A stretch of 64,000 bases of DNA from assembly GCF_022234545.1 (NCBI RefSeq), contig NZ_JAIEUI010000006.1:62001-126000 (forward strand), written 5' to 3'. This DNA comes from Paenibacillus piscarius (lineage in GTDB: Bacteria > Bacillota > Bacilli > Paenibacillales > Paenibacillaceae). The translations under genes and the position numbers were made by a program. Shown one piece after another: positions 45,751 through 54,197 of this stretch. The notes beneath the pieces are model-generated. The model saw only the letters and a program-made list of their open reading frames with translations. It ran no database searches and was not told the origin of the DNA. The number at the start of each line of letters is the position of its first letter. Position 1 is the stretch's first letter.

Positions 45751-45829
45751 AAAAAAAGGCCCAAATCGGGTAGGAATATCAAGCATTCCCACCCAATTCA
45801 AGCCTTGCCTGCCGAACAGTAACACGCTG
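45751..45829 (-). promoter_or_regulatory. RAT antiterminator/terminator switch upstream of bglP
   Basis: On the minus strand, GTGTTACTG-TTCG-GCAGGCAAGGC (45800-45829) matches the ribonucleic antiterminator consensus bound by LicT/SacT proteins. It overlaps a long terminator stem (GGCTTGAATTGGGTGGGAA pairing with ATTCCTACCCGATTTGGGCC) ending in TTTTTTT. LicT binding would stabilise the RAT and prevent the terminator. Confidence 0.92.
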
Positions 45830-45942
45830 TAATTGGATGATATGAAATTAATTTTTTGCTTTTCCGGAAATAAAAAATCAATTAACCGTTTACATTGCCA
45901 CTTTAACATGTTCGGATCAAAAAAACAACACTTAATCTAGAT

Positions 45943-46071
45943 TTAAAATCTTAAACTCGCCCGGAGTGTAGGATTGTCCTGCATACTTCTTAAATAGTAC
46001 AGCACAAGCCCCTTCCACTTCCCTCCGATGACCTCTAGTGTGACTTCCAGTTCACAGTGAAAGATTTTCAT
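45943..46071 (-). pseudogene. Chimeric regulator fragment (HxlR N-terminus joined to AraC-like C-terminus)
   Basis: The ATG at 46071 opens [20 protein letters not shown] and GLVLYYL, the start of an HxlR regulator, then the frame runs out after ~42 codons. In another frame the following bases read [20 protein letters not shown] and a stop, which looks like the C-terminal end of an AraC-type regulator. Two regulator remnants seem to be joined. Confidence 0.55.
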
Positions 46072-46110
46072 AACAATCTACCATCTCCTGATACAGTGCA
46101 TTAAGCTGAA

Positions 46111-46670
46111 TTAGATTTGAGCCACTCCGCCGTCAGCGAATAATTCAATGCCGTTCAAATAACTGCTCTCCTCAGAGGCCAGGAACATGACTGCATTTGC
46201 GATTTCTTCTACCTGCGCTACTCTGCCTAACGGGACATCTGTTTTGGCCTGTTCCAGGTAATTGTCAAGCTCGGAGCCGAACAATTCATCGTACGCCGGT
46301 GTGACGACTGAACCCGGACTAAGGACGTTCATCCGAATCTCCGTCCCTTTTGTATCCAGAATCCAGTTGCGGACGAGCTGTCTGATCGCTGCCTTGGAGG
46401 CACCATAAACACTGAAAGCGGGTACCCCCATCGAGCCCGCTGTAGAGCCTGTCAGGATAATCGAACCTTTTTGATTAGGGAACAAGGGTAATGCTTTTTG
46501 TACGGTGAAAATCGTTCCTTTGACGTTGACATCAAAGGTCTTGTAGTAGTGATCTTCCGTAATTTCGCCTAACGGCAGGAATGACCCCAATCCGGCATTG
46601 GCAAAAAGAATGCCCAGATGCCGCTTGTTCCTCCGGTTACAACTGCTACTTTTCCATCAAATCTACCCAT
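46111..46670 (-). pseudogene. SDR oxidoreductase with internal deletion
   Basis: The ATG at 46670 (11 nt after AGGAG) opens [18 protein letters not shown]; the frame then shifts and continues [19 protein letters not shown] to a complete C-terminus including [14 protein letters not shown] and [11 protein letters not shown]. About 60 codons between the nucleotide-binding loop and the NAG motif are missing, so the cofactor site is broken. An ORF from 46590 lacks the Rossmann start. Confidence 0.8.
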
Positions 46671-46779
46671 ACTATTATACACTCCTTTTGTGGTTTGTAG
46701 TTCCTATGAACGCTAGTATGGAGGAAAAGTTACAAGAAAAACAGTACCCACTTTTTTGTGATATAGTCACCAAAAGGTG

Positions 46780-47726
46780 ATAATTGAGGCGTGCGGCCCT
46801 GGTCCACGAGCAGGAGGACATCTGCATTCTTCACAGTGGACAGCCGTTGCGCGATTACCAGAATCGGCTCAGCAGGGTATCGTTCAGGTCACTCTCTTAG
46901 GTCCTGACTCTGTCGTCTTCAGGTTCAGTATTTCATTCAGGTTGTTAATAATGACCGTCATGCGGCTCCTATCGATGTTCAGTGTAAACAGAGACTTGAA
47001 AATGTTATACAGCCTGGGAAGAATCACAATGAAGGCCAGCAGTGTGCCTGGTGAGATGCGGCCTTTCAGGATCAGGTACAGGCTATAGCCGTAGATGATA
47101 CTGGTAATTAAGGAGATAACCGTGTCCGCAAAATTCATGCCCTTATCCAGAATGCAATAATACTGCTCATCCAGCTTCTCCGTCTTGCTCCTGAAGCGCC
47201 TGAAGCCATACATACATAGCGGAAAAGTAATGATGGACGCGAGTGTAAGCTCGACACTCATCGAGAACATGATCAAAAAGGTAGCGGTTAGCAGAATAGC
47301 ATTCGAGACTATAGACATCAGGGTATCTACTACAAAAACTTCACACAGCATTCCCACTTGTGTAGTGATCCGGTTAATAATCTCTCCTCTTCCGATGCTG
47401 TCCACATTCCTTGGCCGGGTCTCAAGCAAATGAGTAAACAGCCGGAGGCGAAGCTGCCTCGATAAATGGTTCCCTAGTTCATTGTTGTAATAAGAGGTGG
47501 CACTGTTCAAGGCGGCATACACAATGGGAATTAGAATGAGCAGAATGATATAGAGCGCAGCTGTACCGATCTGCTTATCTGGCAGGATGTCATCGAATAG
47601 GTTTTTGAACAGGAGGGGCTGAATTGTTGAGACGAGTGCGGCTGATATGTTGAAGAGTAGAATCATAACAAGGATTCGCTTACTGTTAGACAATATTTCC
47701 TTAATCAACGTCCGGATTGGATTCAT
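46780..47726 (-). pseudogene. ABC exporter half-transporter with deleted ATPase domain
   Basis: The open frame 46884-47726 gives 280 residues: a six-helix exporter membrane domain (ILVMILLFNISAALVSTIQP, SIGRGEIINRITTQVGMLCE) ending shortly after the last helix at NLNEILNLKTTESG. A stop follows. Immediately downstream, 46780-46870 encodes ILVIAQRLSTVKNADVLLLV, the end of an ABC ATPase domain with Gln in place of the switch His. The whole nucleotide-binding domain between them, with Walker A, signature and Walker B, has been lost. Confidence 0.8.
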
Positions 47727-48050
47727 AAGCCCGCAGAGCCTCCTTCGAAGAGCGTAGCTTAAGTAAGCATATCGGACATGGAAAATAAAGAGAACCTGTC
47801 TAATAATAGATAATAACCTGTCAGATTATAGATTTTTTTCGCGGTAAAACGCAAGAACAAAATCACTCTAACGGGTGAATAAGATAACCTTGGCGCAAAC
47901 ACAATGTATGCTGTTTTTCACATACATCCAGCAACAAGGTCACTTTGCGAACTCTTATACACCAATTAATATGCATCTTGTACAAAGAAAAAGCCAGCGT
48001 CCCCAAGGAATCACTGGCTTCTGACTAACAATATGAATAGTTACGGGAAC
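47727..48050. other. Intergenic stretch of 324 bp
   Basis: No gene is supported. It holds a TATAAT-like -10 region for the broken ABC gene on the minus strand, two imperfect direct repeats of GACAGGTT (about 23 bp apart) near that promoter, and the terminator of the oligopeptide-binding protein gene at its right end. Confidence 0.6.
47985..48021 (-). terminator. Terminator of the oligopeptide-binding protein gene
   Basis: Stem AAGCCAG / CTGGCTT with extra imperfect pairs and TTTTTCTTT on the minus strand. Confidence 0.8.
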
Positions 48051-49625
48051 CTACTTCCAATATCCCCGGCTGAAGGCGATCGAGCCGTCATAATCGATGT
48101 ACACACCGGCAATCTGGGGATTGCGCAGAATATCGACCACATAATTATAGACTGGAATCATGACTGCTTCTTTTATCAGCAATTGCTCTGCCTTGGTGTA
48201 GAGCTGGACCCGCTTCGCCGCATCGAAGGTCTGTTCCGCCTGTTTGACGTATTGGTCATACGTCTTGTTCGACCAGCCCGAATCATTATCGGTACTGTCT
48301 GTACGGAAGAAATTCAGGAATGTAGCCGGATCATTATAATCAGCGGTCCAGCCAGTACGGGCTATCTGGAAGCTGCCGCTTTGCAGGTTGGCCAGGACAG
48401 TCTGCCAATTCTGTAACTTAATGGTGGCGCTTACGCCGAGCTTTTCATTCCATTGCTGTACAATCATTTCTGCAAATACCGCATGCTCATCCCCTTCATT
48501 CACAATGACGGTGAATGGCGGAAGCGCAGTCAGACCCTCTTGCTTGAGCCCCTTGGCCAGCAGTTCCTTGGCCTTGTTTGCATTAGACCGGTCGAAGGCG
48601 GTATCACTGACCTCTGCACGGTACTGTGCTCTGGAACCGAAAAGGGTCCAAGGCACGAAGCCATAGGCTGGTATGGCCATCGGCATCTCGTCCTGATCTA
48701 TAGCCAAGGCCAGCGCCTTGCGGATATTAATGTTGCTGAAGGGCTTCTGCTTCAGATTGAACTGATAATAGTAGGTAGAGGCATAAGGGGCGTACAAGTA
48801 GTCATTCTCTGCAAACCTATTTCTGTATCCAAAATCAATCCTTGTATTGCCGCCGCCCACCCAGTCTACCTGTCCGTTGACGAAGGCCTCAGTCGCATTT
48901 TCTGATTTCTGACCCAGCGGAGACAGGAGATCTACTTCACTCAGCCGAATGGTTGCAGCACCGTAATAGTAGGGATTTTTGACCAGCTTGATCTCTGTAA
49001 TGCTCCGTGATTGTAATTGAAACGGTCCATTGGTGATACCAGCAGCTTCCTTTGCCTCTTGCGACACCGGGAAATAGATCGGCTCGGCCAGCAGCGAAGG
49101 GAAATAAGCATATTTGCCCTTAAGAGTAACCTTAAGGGTGCTATCATCGATAGCCTTCACCCCAACCTTGGTAAAATCCTTCACCTTGCCGGTATGATAG
49201 CTCTCCGCTCCAGCGACATAATACATTTTGTACAGATATCCTGCCTCCCGCCCTGGCGTAAGTGCCTGCTTCCAGGCATATACGAAATCGGCAGCCTTCA
49301 GCTTCTTGCCGTTGCTCCACTTGGCATTCGTCCGCAGCTTGAACGTGTAGGTCTTCCCGTCAGCTCCTACGGTCCAAGACTGGGCTACACCTGGAACAGG
49401 CTTGCCGTTCTTGTCCAGCCTGACCAGGCCCTCGTACAATGCCTTGATGACGCTTGCTTTATCCTGGTCCCCGGCCTCAATACTTGGCGGGTCCAGCAAA
49501 ATCGGCAATTCATCCATCCCGATGCGCAGCACCTGCTTCTCTGCGGCCGCAGCTACGCCGCTGCCAGGTACAGCCCCTAGCACCGTCAGCAGAATGACGA
49601 GCGAGGCTAACCAAACTTTTCTCAT
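48051..49625 (-). CDS. Oligopeptide ABC transporter substrate-binding protein (SBP family 5)
   Basis: A 524-residue OppA-like protein. Signal peptide MRKVWLASLVILLTVLGAV with an AAA-EKQ cleavage region and no lipobox cysteine. Family 5 motifs: PSIEAGDQDKASVIKALYEG, WTVGADGKTYTFKLRTNAKW, and ALALAIDQDEMPM. It would bind oligopeptides. No permease or ATPase gene accompanies it here. Absence of a lipid anchor in a Gram-positive binding protein is unusual. Confidence 0.9.
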   Translation of the reverse strand: MRKVWLASLVILLTVLGAVPGSGVAAAAEKQVLRIGMDELPILLDPPSIEAGDQDKASVIKALYEGLVRLDKNGKPVPGVAQSWTVGADGKTYTFKLRTNAKWSNGKKLKAADFVYAWKQALTPGREAGYLYKMYYVAGAESYHTGKVKDFTKVGVKAIDDSTLKVTLKGKYAYFPSLLAEPIYFPVSQEAKEAAGITNGPFQLQSRSITEIKLVKNPYYYGAATIRLSEVDLLSPLGQKSENATEAFVNGQVDWVGGGNTRIDFGYRNRFAENDYLYAPYASTYYYQFNLKQKPFSNINIRKALALAIDQDEMPMAIPAYGFVPWTLFGSRAQYRAEVSDTAFDRSNANKAKELLAKGLKQEGLTALPPFTVIVNEGDEHAVFAEMIVQQWNEKLGVSATIKLQNWQTVLANLQSGSFQIARTGWTADYNDPATFLNFFRTDSTDNDSGWSNKTYDQYVKQAEQTFDAAKRVQLYTKAEQLLIKEAVMIPVYNYVVDILRNPQIAGVYIDYDGSIAFSRGYWK

Positions 49626-49676
49626 CTGAATTTCCCCTTAGCTATGTAATGTCACGCCCTCTCATCTTAGCATATA

Positions 49677-49691
49677 CGGTAATATTTACCG
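49677..49691. promoter_or_regulatory. Small palindrome between divergent oligopeptide-binding and GNAT genes
   Basis: CGGTAA-TAT-TTACCG is a perfect 15-bp dyad in the divergent promoter region. It could be an operator for either gene; no regulator is evident nearby except the LysR at 50367. Confidence 0.4.
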
Positions 49692-49795
49692 CATGAAATT
49701 TGTAAGCTTGGACTGAAATTTAGCAAGTAGCCAACTTTACGTTATAATGGGAAAAGTACACTTTTGGCTATACCTACATAAGGGGAGATTATTGA

Positions 49796-50353
49796 ATGCA
49801 GCAATCAAACGAGGTCTATGCGGCTACGGAGCGTCTGGTGCTCCGGCATTTTGATAAACAGGATGTGAACGCCCTGTATCAGTATCGTTCAGATCCGGAC
49901 ATTGCGCGGTTTCAATCATGGGAGAATTATACGTATGAGTCGGCTGAGGCGTTTGTTCAAGCGCAAATCGCGCAGAAGCCGGACGAGCCGGGCACCTGGC
50001 TTCAATACGCCGTTGCTCTGGCTGATTCCAATCTGCTCATCGGGGACTGTGCTGTTCACACCCTGCAGGCGGAGCCGCGGATTGTGGAGATTGGCTACAC
50101 CCTTGCACCGGAGCACCAGGGAAAGGGTTATATTCATGAGGCGCTCGGCGGCTTGTTCGGCTACATTTTCGATACACTGGATAAGCATAAGATTATTGCT
50201 TTTACCGATGTGCGCAACGTCAAATCCATTCGGGTGCTGGAACGTCAGGGGATGAGACGCGAGGGGCATTTGCTGCAGAATTACTGGTCCAAGGGAAGCT
50301 GGACTGATGAATATCAGTATGCCCTGCTTGCGCCGGAGTGGCGGAGCAGATGA
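49796..50353 (+). CDS. GNAT family acetyltransferase (RimJ-like)
   Basis: A 185-residue protein beginning ATERLVLRHFDKQDVNAL with EIGYTLAPEHQGKGYIHEAL (acetyl-CoA loop) and TDVRNVKSIRVLERQGMRRE. It is of the RimJ/RimL type that acetylates protein N-termini or small amines. An AGGGGAG site precedes the ATG. A 3' fragment of a paralogue is at 53361-53423. Confidence 0.9.
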   Translation: MQQSNEVYAATERLVLRHFDKQDVNALYQYRSDPDIARFQSWENYTYESAEAFVQAQIAQKPDEPGTWLQYAVALADSNLLIGDCAVHTLQAEPRIVEIGYTLAPEHQGKGYIHEALGGLFGYIFDTLDKHKIIAFTDVRNVKSIRVLERQGMRREGHLLQNYWSKGSWTDEYQYALLAPEWRSR

Positions 50354-50366
50354 ATATATTCCGGTC

Positions 50367-51275
50367 TTATTGAGCAGGGGATTCAGAATTGACCAGCTCC
50401 TTCAGCTTAGCGGTGAATGCTTCAGTAATTTTGGGAACCTGCCCGCCGCTTCTGGTAATTATACCCAATATGGCTTTGTCATGACTGAGTTGCTGCAGCG
50501 GAACCGATACTATGTGCTCCCGGTATATTTGGGGCAGAGCGTTCATTATAAAGTCCGGAGCGATAGTCACCGCGTCCCCTTTCACTACCATTTGGCATAA
50601 TGTCTCCGTATTGTTGGTTACGAGGGCAATGCGGTTCGTGGGATGTGCTGCCATGAGATTGCGGGCAATTTTGCCGATATGCTCATCTTTATATAGTACA
50701 AATACTTCATTCTCCAGATCATCCGGAGAGATCGTCCGGTAAAAGCGCAACGGCGAGCTGGTGTTCATAATCAGTACCGCATTGCCTTCAACAATAGGAA
50801 CCCAATCAAAGGCGGCATCCTGTTGGCTTATGCTGTATGCGATCAGCCCCAGATCGGAGGATCCTTCTTGTACCTGCTTCAATACAGTCTGCGTATCCCC
50901 CTCAATCATTTGCACCTTCAGGGTGGGGTATTTCTGCATGAGCTCCAGCATGACCTGAACCACCTGGGGCACGAAAACGGGAATGGCCGATATGGTCAGA
51001 CTATCCACCTGCTCTTCTTTTAGACTGGCTAACCGGTTCTGCATCTGTTCCAGATTCTTGAGCATGGCAGCGGAATGCTGGAGAATCAGCGCCCCCTCCT
51101 TCGTGGGAGTCACGCCTTTCTTCGTCCGGTGAAAAATGACGGCGCCCATCTCATCCTCCAGCTGCCGGATCGCCTGGCTGATCGTAGGGACGGTCATATG
51201 GTGCGCCTCTGCTGCTTTGGTGAAGGAGCCCAGACTTGCTGCGGAGAGTAAATATTGCAATTGTGAAATATTCAT
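50367..51275 (-). CDS. LysR family transcriptional regulator
   Basis: About 302 residues; the helix-turn-helix is LGSFTKAAEAHHMTVPTISQ and the effector domain begins SLTISAIPVFVPQVVQV. The ATG at 51275 (MNISQLQYLL) matches homologous starts; a start four codons upstream abuts the AAGG. It is divergent from the esterase gene and probably regulates it. Confidence 0.9.
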   Translation of the reverse strand: MNISQLQYLLSAASLGSFTKAAEAHHMTVPTISQAIRQLEDEMGAVIFHRTKKGVTPTKEGALILQHSAAMLKNLEQMQNRLASLKEEQVDSLTISAIPVFVPQVVQVMLELMQKYPTLKVQMIEGDTQTVLKQVQEGSSDLGLIAYSISQQDAAFDWVPIVEGNAVLIMNTSSPLRFYRTISPDDLENEVFVLYKDEHIGKIARNLMAAHPTNRIALVTNNTETLCQMVVKGDAVTIAPDFIMNALPQIYREHIVSVPLQQLSHDKAILGIITRSGGQVPKITEAFTAKLKELVNSESPAQ

Positions 51276-51374
51276 GGAGTGCTTCATCCTTAAATTTTTA
51301 TTTATGATACTAAATTATAATTAAATATCTTTTATAACTCAAATGAGGTACCTTGGAGTCAGGAGGTTGATCCC

Positions 51375-52259
51375 ATGCGAAGCATACGAAGCTATCTAGT
51401 TGAACGGCTGCTGAAGCTCATGAAGAAGAAAATCGATGTAGATGAATACATGGAGCGCCGCAGACAAGTGAATGCTCTTCCATATGTTCTGCCTGCCAAG
51501 CTGGAAGCGAAGTATCAGATCACCAAAGACAGCCGCTTCCCGGTAGATACGTATATCTTGAAGTCTGCAAACAGCGCCGAGGCTAAGCACATTCTCTTCA
51601 TTCATGGCGGGGGGTATGTTGAGCAGCCTCTGGTATGGCACTGGCGGTTCTTGCACAAGCTGACCCGTGAAGTGAACAGCACCGTGTACGTTCCAATCTA
51701 TCCGAAAGCCCCCAACTATCAGGTTATGGATGCAGTGATGAGCGTTCTTAGTGTATACAAATCTCTTTTGGAAAAAGGGAAGCCTGAGCATATTATCATT
51801 ATGGGTGATTCTGCCGGTGGGGGATTATCGTTGGCCTTCGCGCAATACCTGTCTGAGCAGAACTTGCCGCAGCCGGGACACATCGTCTTGTTGTCTCCTT
51901 GGCTTGACATTACCTTGAGCAATCCTGAGATCGTCAAGATGCTGGATCAGGAACCGATGCTGGATTGGGATTCGCTGGTTGAAGCGGGGAAAAGATATGC
52001 AGGGGATGTGCCAAGGACACACTATCTGGTCAGCCCTATCTATGGGGATCTTTCGAATCTGGGTCAAATTACACTGTTCATCGGAACCCACGAATTCTTC
52101 CTGCCCGATGCCCGTAAATTCAGAGACCTGGCCTCCCGGCAGTCTGTCAGCATTAATTATTATGAGTATCCGAAAATGAACCATGTCTTCCCGGTCTTCC
52201 CCATTCCTGAAGCCGGTCAGGCGTTGAAGCAGATTGTAGATATTATTTCAAAGCCTTAG
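51375..52259 (+). CDS. Alpha/beta hydrolase (HSL-type esterase)
   Basis: A 294-residue esterase of the hormone-sensitive-lipase group: oxyanion-hole HGGGYVEQP, nucleophile elbow IIMGDSAGGGLSLAFA, acid GTHEFFLPDARKF and His in YPKMNHVFPVFP. AGGAGG precedes the ATG by 8 nt. It is divergent from the LysR gene. It should hydrolyse short-chain or xenobiotic esters. Confidence 0.92.
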   Translation: MRSIRSYLVERLLKLMKKKIDVDEYMERRRQVNALPYVLPAKLEAKYQITKDSRFPVDTYILKSANSAEAKHILFIHGGGYVEQPLVWHWRFLHKLTREVNSTVYVPIYPKAPNYQVMDAVMSVLSVYKSLLEKGKPEHIIIMGDSAGGGLSLAFAQYLSEQNLPQPGHIVLLSPWLDITLSNPEIVKMLDQEPMLDWDSLVEAGKRYAGDVPRTHYLVSPIYGDLSNLGQITLFIGTHEFFLPDARKFRDLASRQSVSINYYEYPKMNHVFPVFPIPEAGQALKQIVDIISKP

Positions 52260-52288
52260 TCCGGGAAGTTGCGGACTAAGGCTTTTTC
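52252..52288 (+). terminator. Terminator of the esterase gene
   Basis: A 12-bp perfect stem AGCCTTAGTCCG / CGGACTAAGGCT, 8-nt loop, then TTTTT. The stop codon is in the first arm. Confidence 0.92.
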
Positions 52289-52390
52289 GAAATATAAGAA
52301 TTTATCTGTTCCACACGATAACTTATCCTTATATTTCTCGCTGAAACGGGTGCCGTCCTTAAAAGGACGGCAAAGCCGTTTCCGCTTGGG
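52288..52390. repeat. Highly structured intergenic element
   Basis: Two strong foldings lie side by side. The first is an imperfect palindrome from CGAAATATAAG to CTTATATTTCTCG. The second is nested: outer stem GAAACGG (52343-52349) / CCGTTTC (52376-52382) around inner stem GCCGTCCTT / AAGGACGGC with a 2-nt loop. No coding potential. It would fold strongly as RNA or cruciform DNA, and looks like a REP/BIME-type intergenic repeat. Confidence 0.6.
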
Positions 52391-52464
52391 GCATTACACC
52401 TGGGTTTCGAACTCACGAACAGAAAGTATGCCGGCATTGATGCTCATAGACCCTAACGGTAGCT

Positions 52465-53244
52465 CTATCTCTCCCATGGAAAGATGCCCTGCTCAACATA
52501 ACGTAATATTCCTTCCAGGTTACGCTGATCAGAGAACATTTCCCGGTTCGCTGCGAGTGCAATGGGGCGCGCCTGCTCGACCGAACCGTCCAGCTCTGCC
52601 ATGAATTGCTTATAGCGTGTAATCCCCGGCTTGCCCAGACGCTTGAGACGCAGCAAATGCTTGCGCAGCAGCGAGTCGCTTGGGGCTTCGCAGGCATCCG
52701 CCAGCCCCCAGTCGCAGGCCTCCTGGGCGGAGAACGGCCGGGTCATCAGCGTCAGATAATGCGCCCGCTGACGGCCGGTCCTGCGGATCAGAAACGGCAA
52801 AACGCAAGCGGGAAACAAGCCGAACAACAGCTCCGACAAGCTGAACTTGGCGCCCGGATCAGCCAGGACAATGTCGCATGCTGCCGCAAATCCCACGCCT
52901 CCGGCGTTCACGGTTCCCCGGACATGCGCTACAGTGACGAACGGACCGTACGCCAGCCGTTGATACAGCTCATACAACGGTTCAGGGCTGCTCTCAAAGC
53001 CGGAACGGCCTGCCATAGCCTCATGAATTCCCTGGAAATCTGCACCTGTACAGAAGACATCCGGCAAGCCTTCCAGTATGACAACGGAAGCTTCTGCTTC
53101 ATAGGCTGCAAGTGCATGCAGGCATTCCTCTACCAGCCTGTCGTTGATCGCGTTGTTTGCTTCCGGCCTGTGCAATTGCAGGTATAATACCTGATCCTCA
53201 ATCCGGGTCCGTATGGTTTGTTCCTTCATAGAGTCCAGTTGCAT
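52465..53244 (-). CDS. PksH-like enoyl-CoA hydratase (polyketide beta-branching type)
   Basis: About 259 residues of the crotonase fold. It matches the trans-AT polyketide ECH1 (PksH) pattern: EANNAINDRLVEECLHALAA, VFCTGADFQGIHEAM, VNAGGVGFAAACDIVLAD and FSLSELLFGLFPACVLPFLI. The ATG at 53244 is 7 nt after AGGAGG. In polyketide clusters this enzyme dehydrates a branch made by an HMG synthase. No other polyketide gene is in the window, so it is an orphan or has taken another role. The function is inferred. Confidence 0.8.
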   Translation of the reverse strand: MQLDSMKEQTIRTRIEDQVLYLQLHRPEANNAINDRLVEECLHALAAYEAEASVVILEGLPDVFCTGADFQGIHEAMAGRSGFESSPEPLYELYQRLAYGPFVTVAHVRGTVNAGGVGFAAACDIVLADPGAKFSLSELLFGLFPACVLPFLIRRTGRQRAHYLTLMTRPFSAQEACDWGLADACEAPSDSLLRKHLLRLKRLGKPGITRYKQFMAELDGSVEQARPIALAANREMFSDQRNLEGILRYVEQGIFPWER

Positions 53245-53360
53245 CTCAAAACCTCCTCCGGCAATCCTGCATCTCTCTTTATATTTGAACTTAATCATTA
53301 AAAACGATTCCATTTATTGCTAACTTATTCCATTATCATCTATGATACTATGAAAATCAC

Positions 53361-53423
53361 TTCTGGTCCAAGGGAAGCTGGACCGATGGATATCCGTATG
53401 CCCTGCTTACGTCGGAATGGTGA
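53361..53423 (+). pseudogene. GNAT 3' fragment, paralogue of 49796-50353
   Basis: The plus strand encodes FWSKGSWTDGYPYALLTSEW and a stop, matching YWSKGSWTDEYQYALLAPEW at the end of the GNAT gene 3 kb upstream. The nucleotide match continues to GAGCAGAT...TTCCGGT beyond the stop. It is a partial duplicate with no 5' part. Confidence 0.75.
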
Positions 53424-53459
53424 ACAGGTGAGCAGATTCCGGTAAGATGAATTCTGAAC

Positions 53460-54197
53460 CTAAGCATCCCGCTTACGATACAACAGGATCGCTGCTGTTA
53501 TGAAGAGAAGTGTCCATAGTATGGATATGCCTGTCCCTTGCATTCGTGTGAGAGCATTGTGGGGATCTGCGGAAGGCGGCGCATACATGTAATAGCCAGC
53601 AGTATCTGGAAGATAGTCAGGCAGGTACGCTCCGGCCAATGGACTGACAATGAAATAATAACCGAGCAGGATCACCAGGGCGGGAGTCGTTCTTCTCCAA
53701 ATAGCGCCTGCCGCTGCACCAAGCAGTGCGGTAAAGGTTAAATAGCCCGTGGCTCCTGCCAAGCTCGCAGCGATTAGATCTGGCTCAAGCCCAACTGCAG
53801 TGTCCCTCAGCATCAAGCTGGCATATAGCACTCCAGATGCGGCCATAAGGAATGCCGCAGGTACAGCGATCATAACCAATGCCAGATGCTTCACGGATAA
53901 TTGCAGCCCGCGCCAGGGGAGTGCAGTAAGCGTCGTCCGAATTTGTCCCCCTGTGTACTCTGAAGCCGTGGCTGTTACTCCAAGCATCATGAAGCCTGCC
54001 TGGAGGTACCGCATGGAAGCCAATCCTGCACTAAGGATTGCTCCTTCCTGCAGGGCCACAGAAGTATAAGCCGCAGTCAATACCCACTGAGCAACGAATG
54101 TACCTGCGAGAATAAGCCATACCGCAGGCAAGGTGACTAACTTCCCCCATTCTGCACCAAGGATTCTTGTGAACTTCCTGCCAGCCTGGATATTCAT
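53460..54197 (-). CDS. ABC-2 type permease, second subunit
   Basis: A 245-residue six-helix protein. EYTGGQIRTTLTALPWRGLQ is typical of drug/lantibiotic exporter permeases. It overlaps the preceding permease by 4 nt (ATGA). Last gene of a three-gene ABC exporter. Confidence 0.88.
   Translation of the reverse strand: MNIQAGRKFTRILGAEWGKLVTLPAVWLILAGTFVAQWVLTAAYTSVALQEGAILSAGLASMRYLQAGFMMLGVTATASEYTGGQIRTTLTALPWRGLQLSVKHLALVMIAVPAAFLMAASGVLYASLMLRDTAVGLEPDLIAASLAGATGYLTFTALLGAAAGAIWRRTTPALVILLGYYFIVSPLAGAYLPDYLPDTAGYYMYAPPSADPHNALTRMQGTGISILWTLLFITAAILLYRKRDA

Noticed and set aside
46111..46590. Intact short SDR from an internal start
   Set aside because: The Rossmann motif and its start codon are present upstream but separated by a deletion and frame change; the shorter product could not bind cofactor.
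46716..46779. Short plus-strand ORF starting MNASMEEKLQEK
   Set aside because: Very short, with no homologous family or continuation; probably part of the divergent promoter region.
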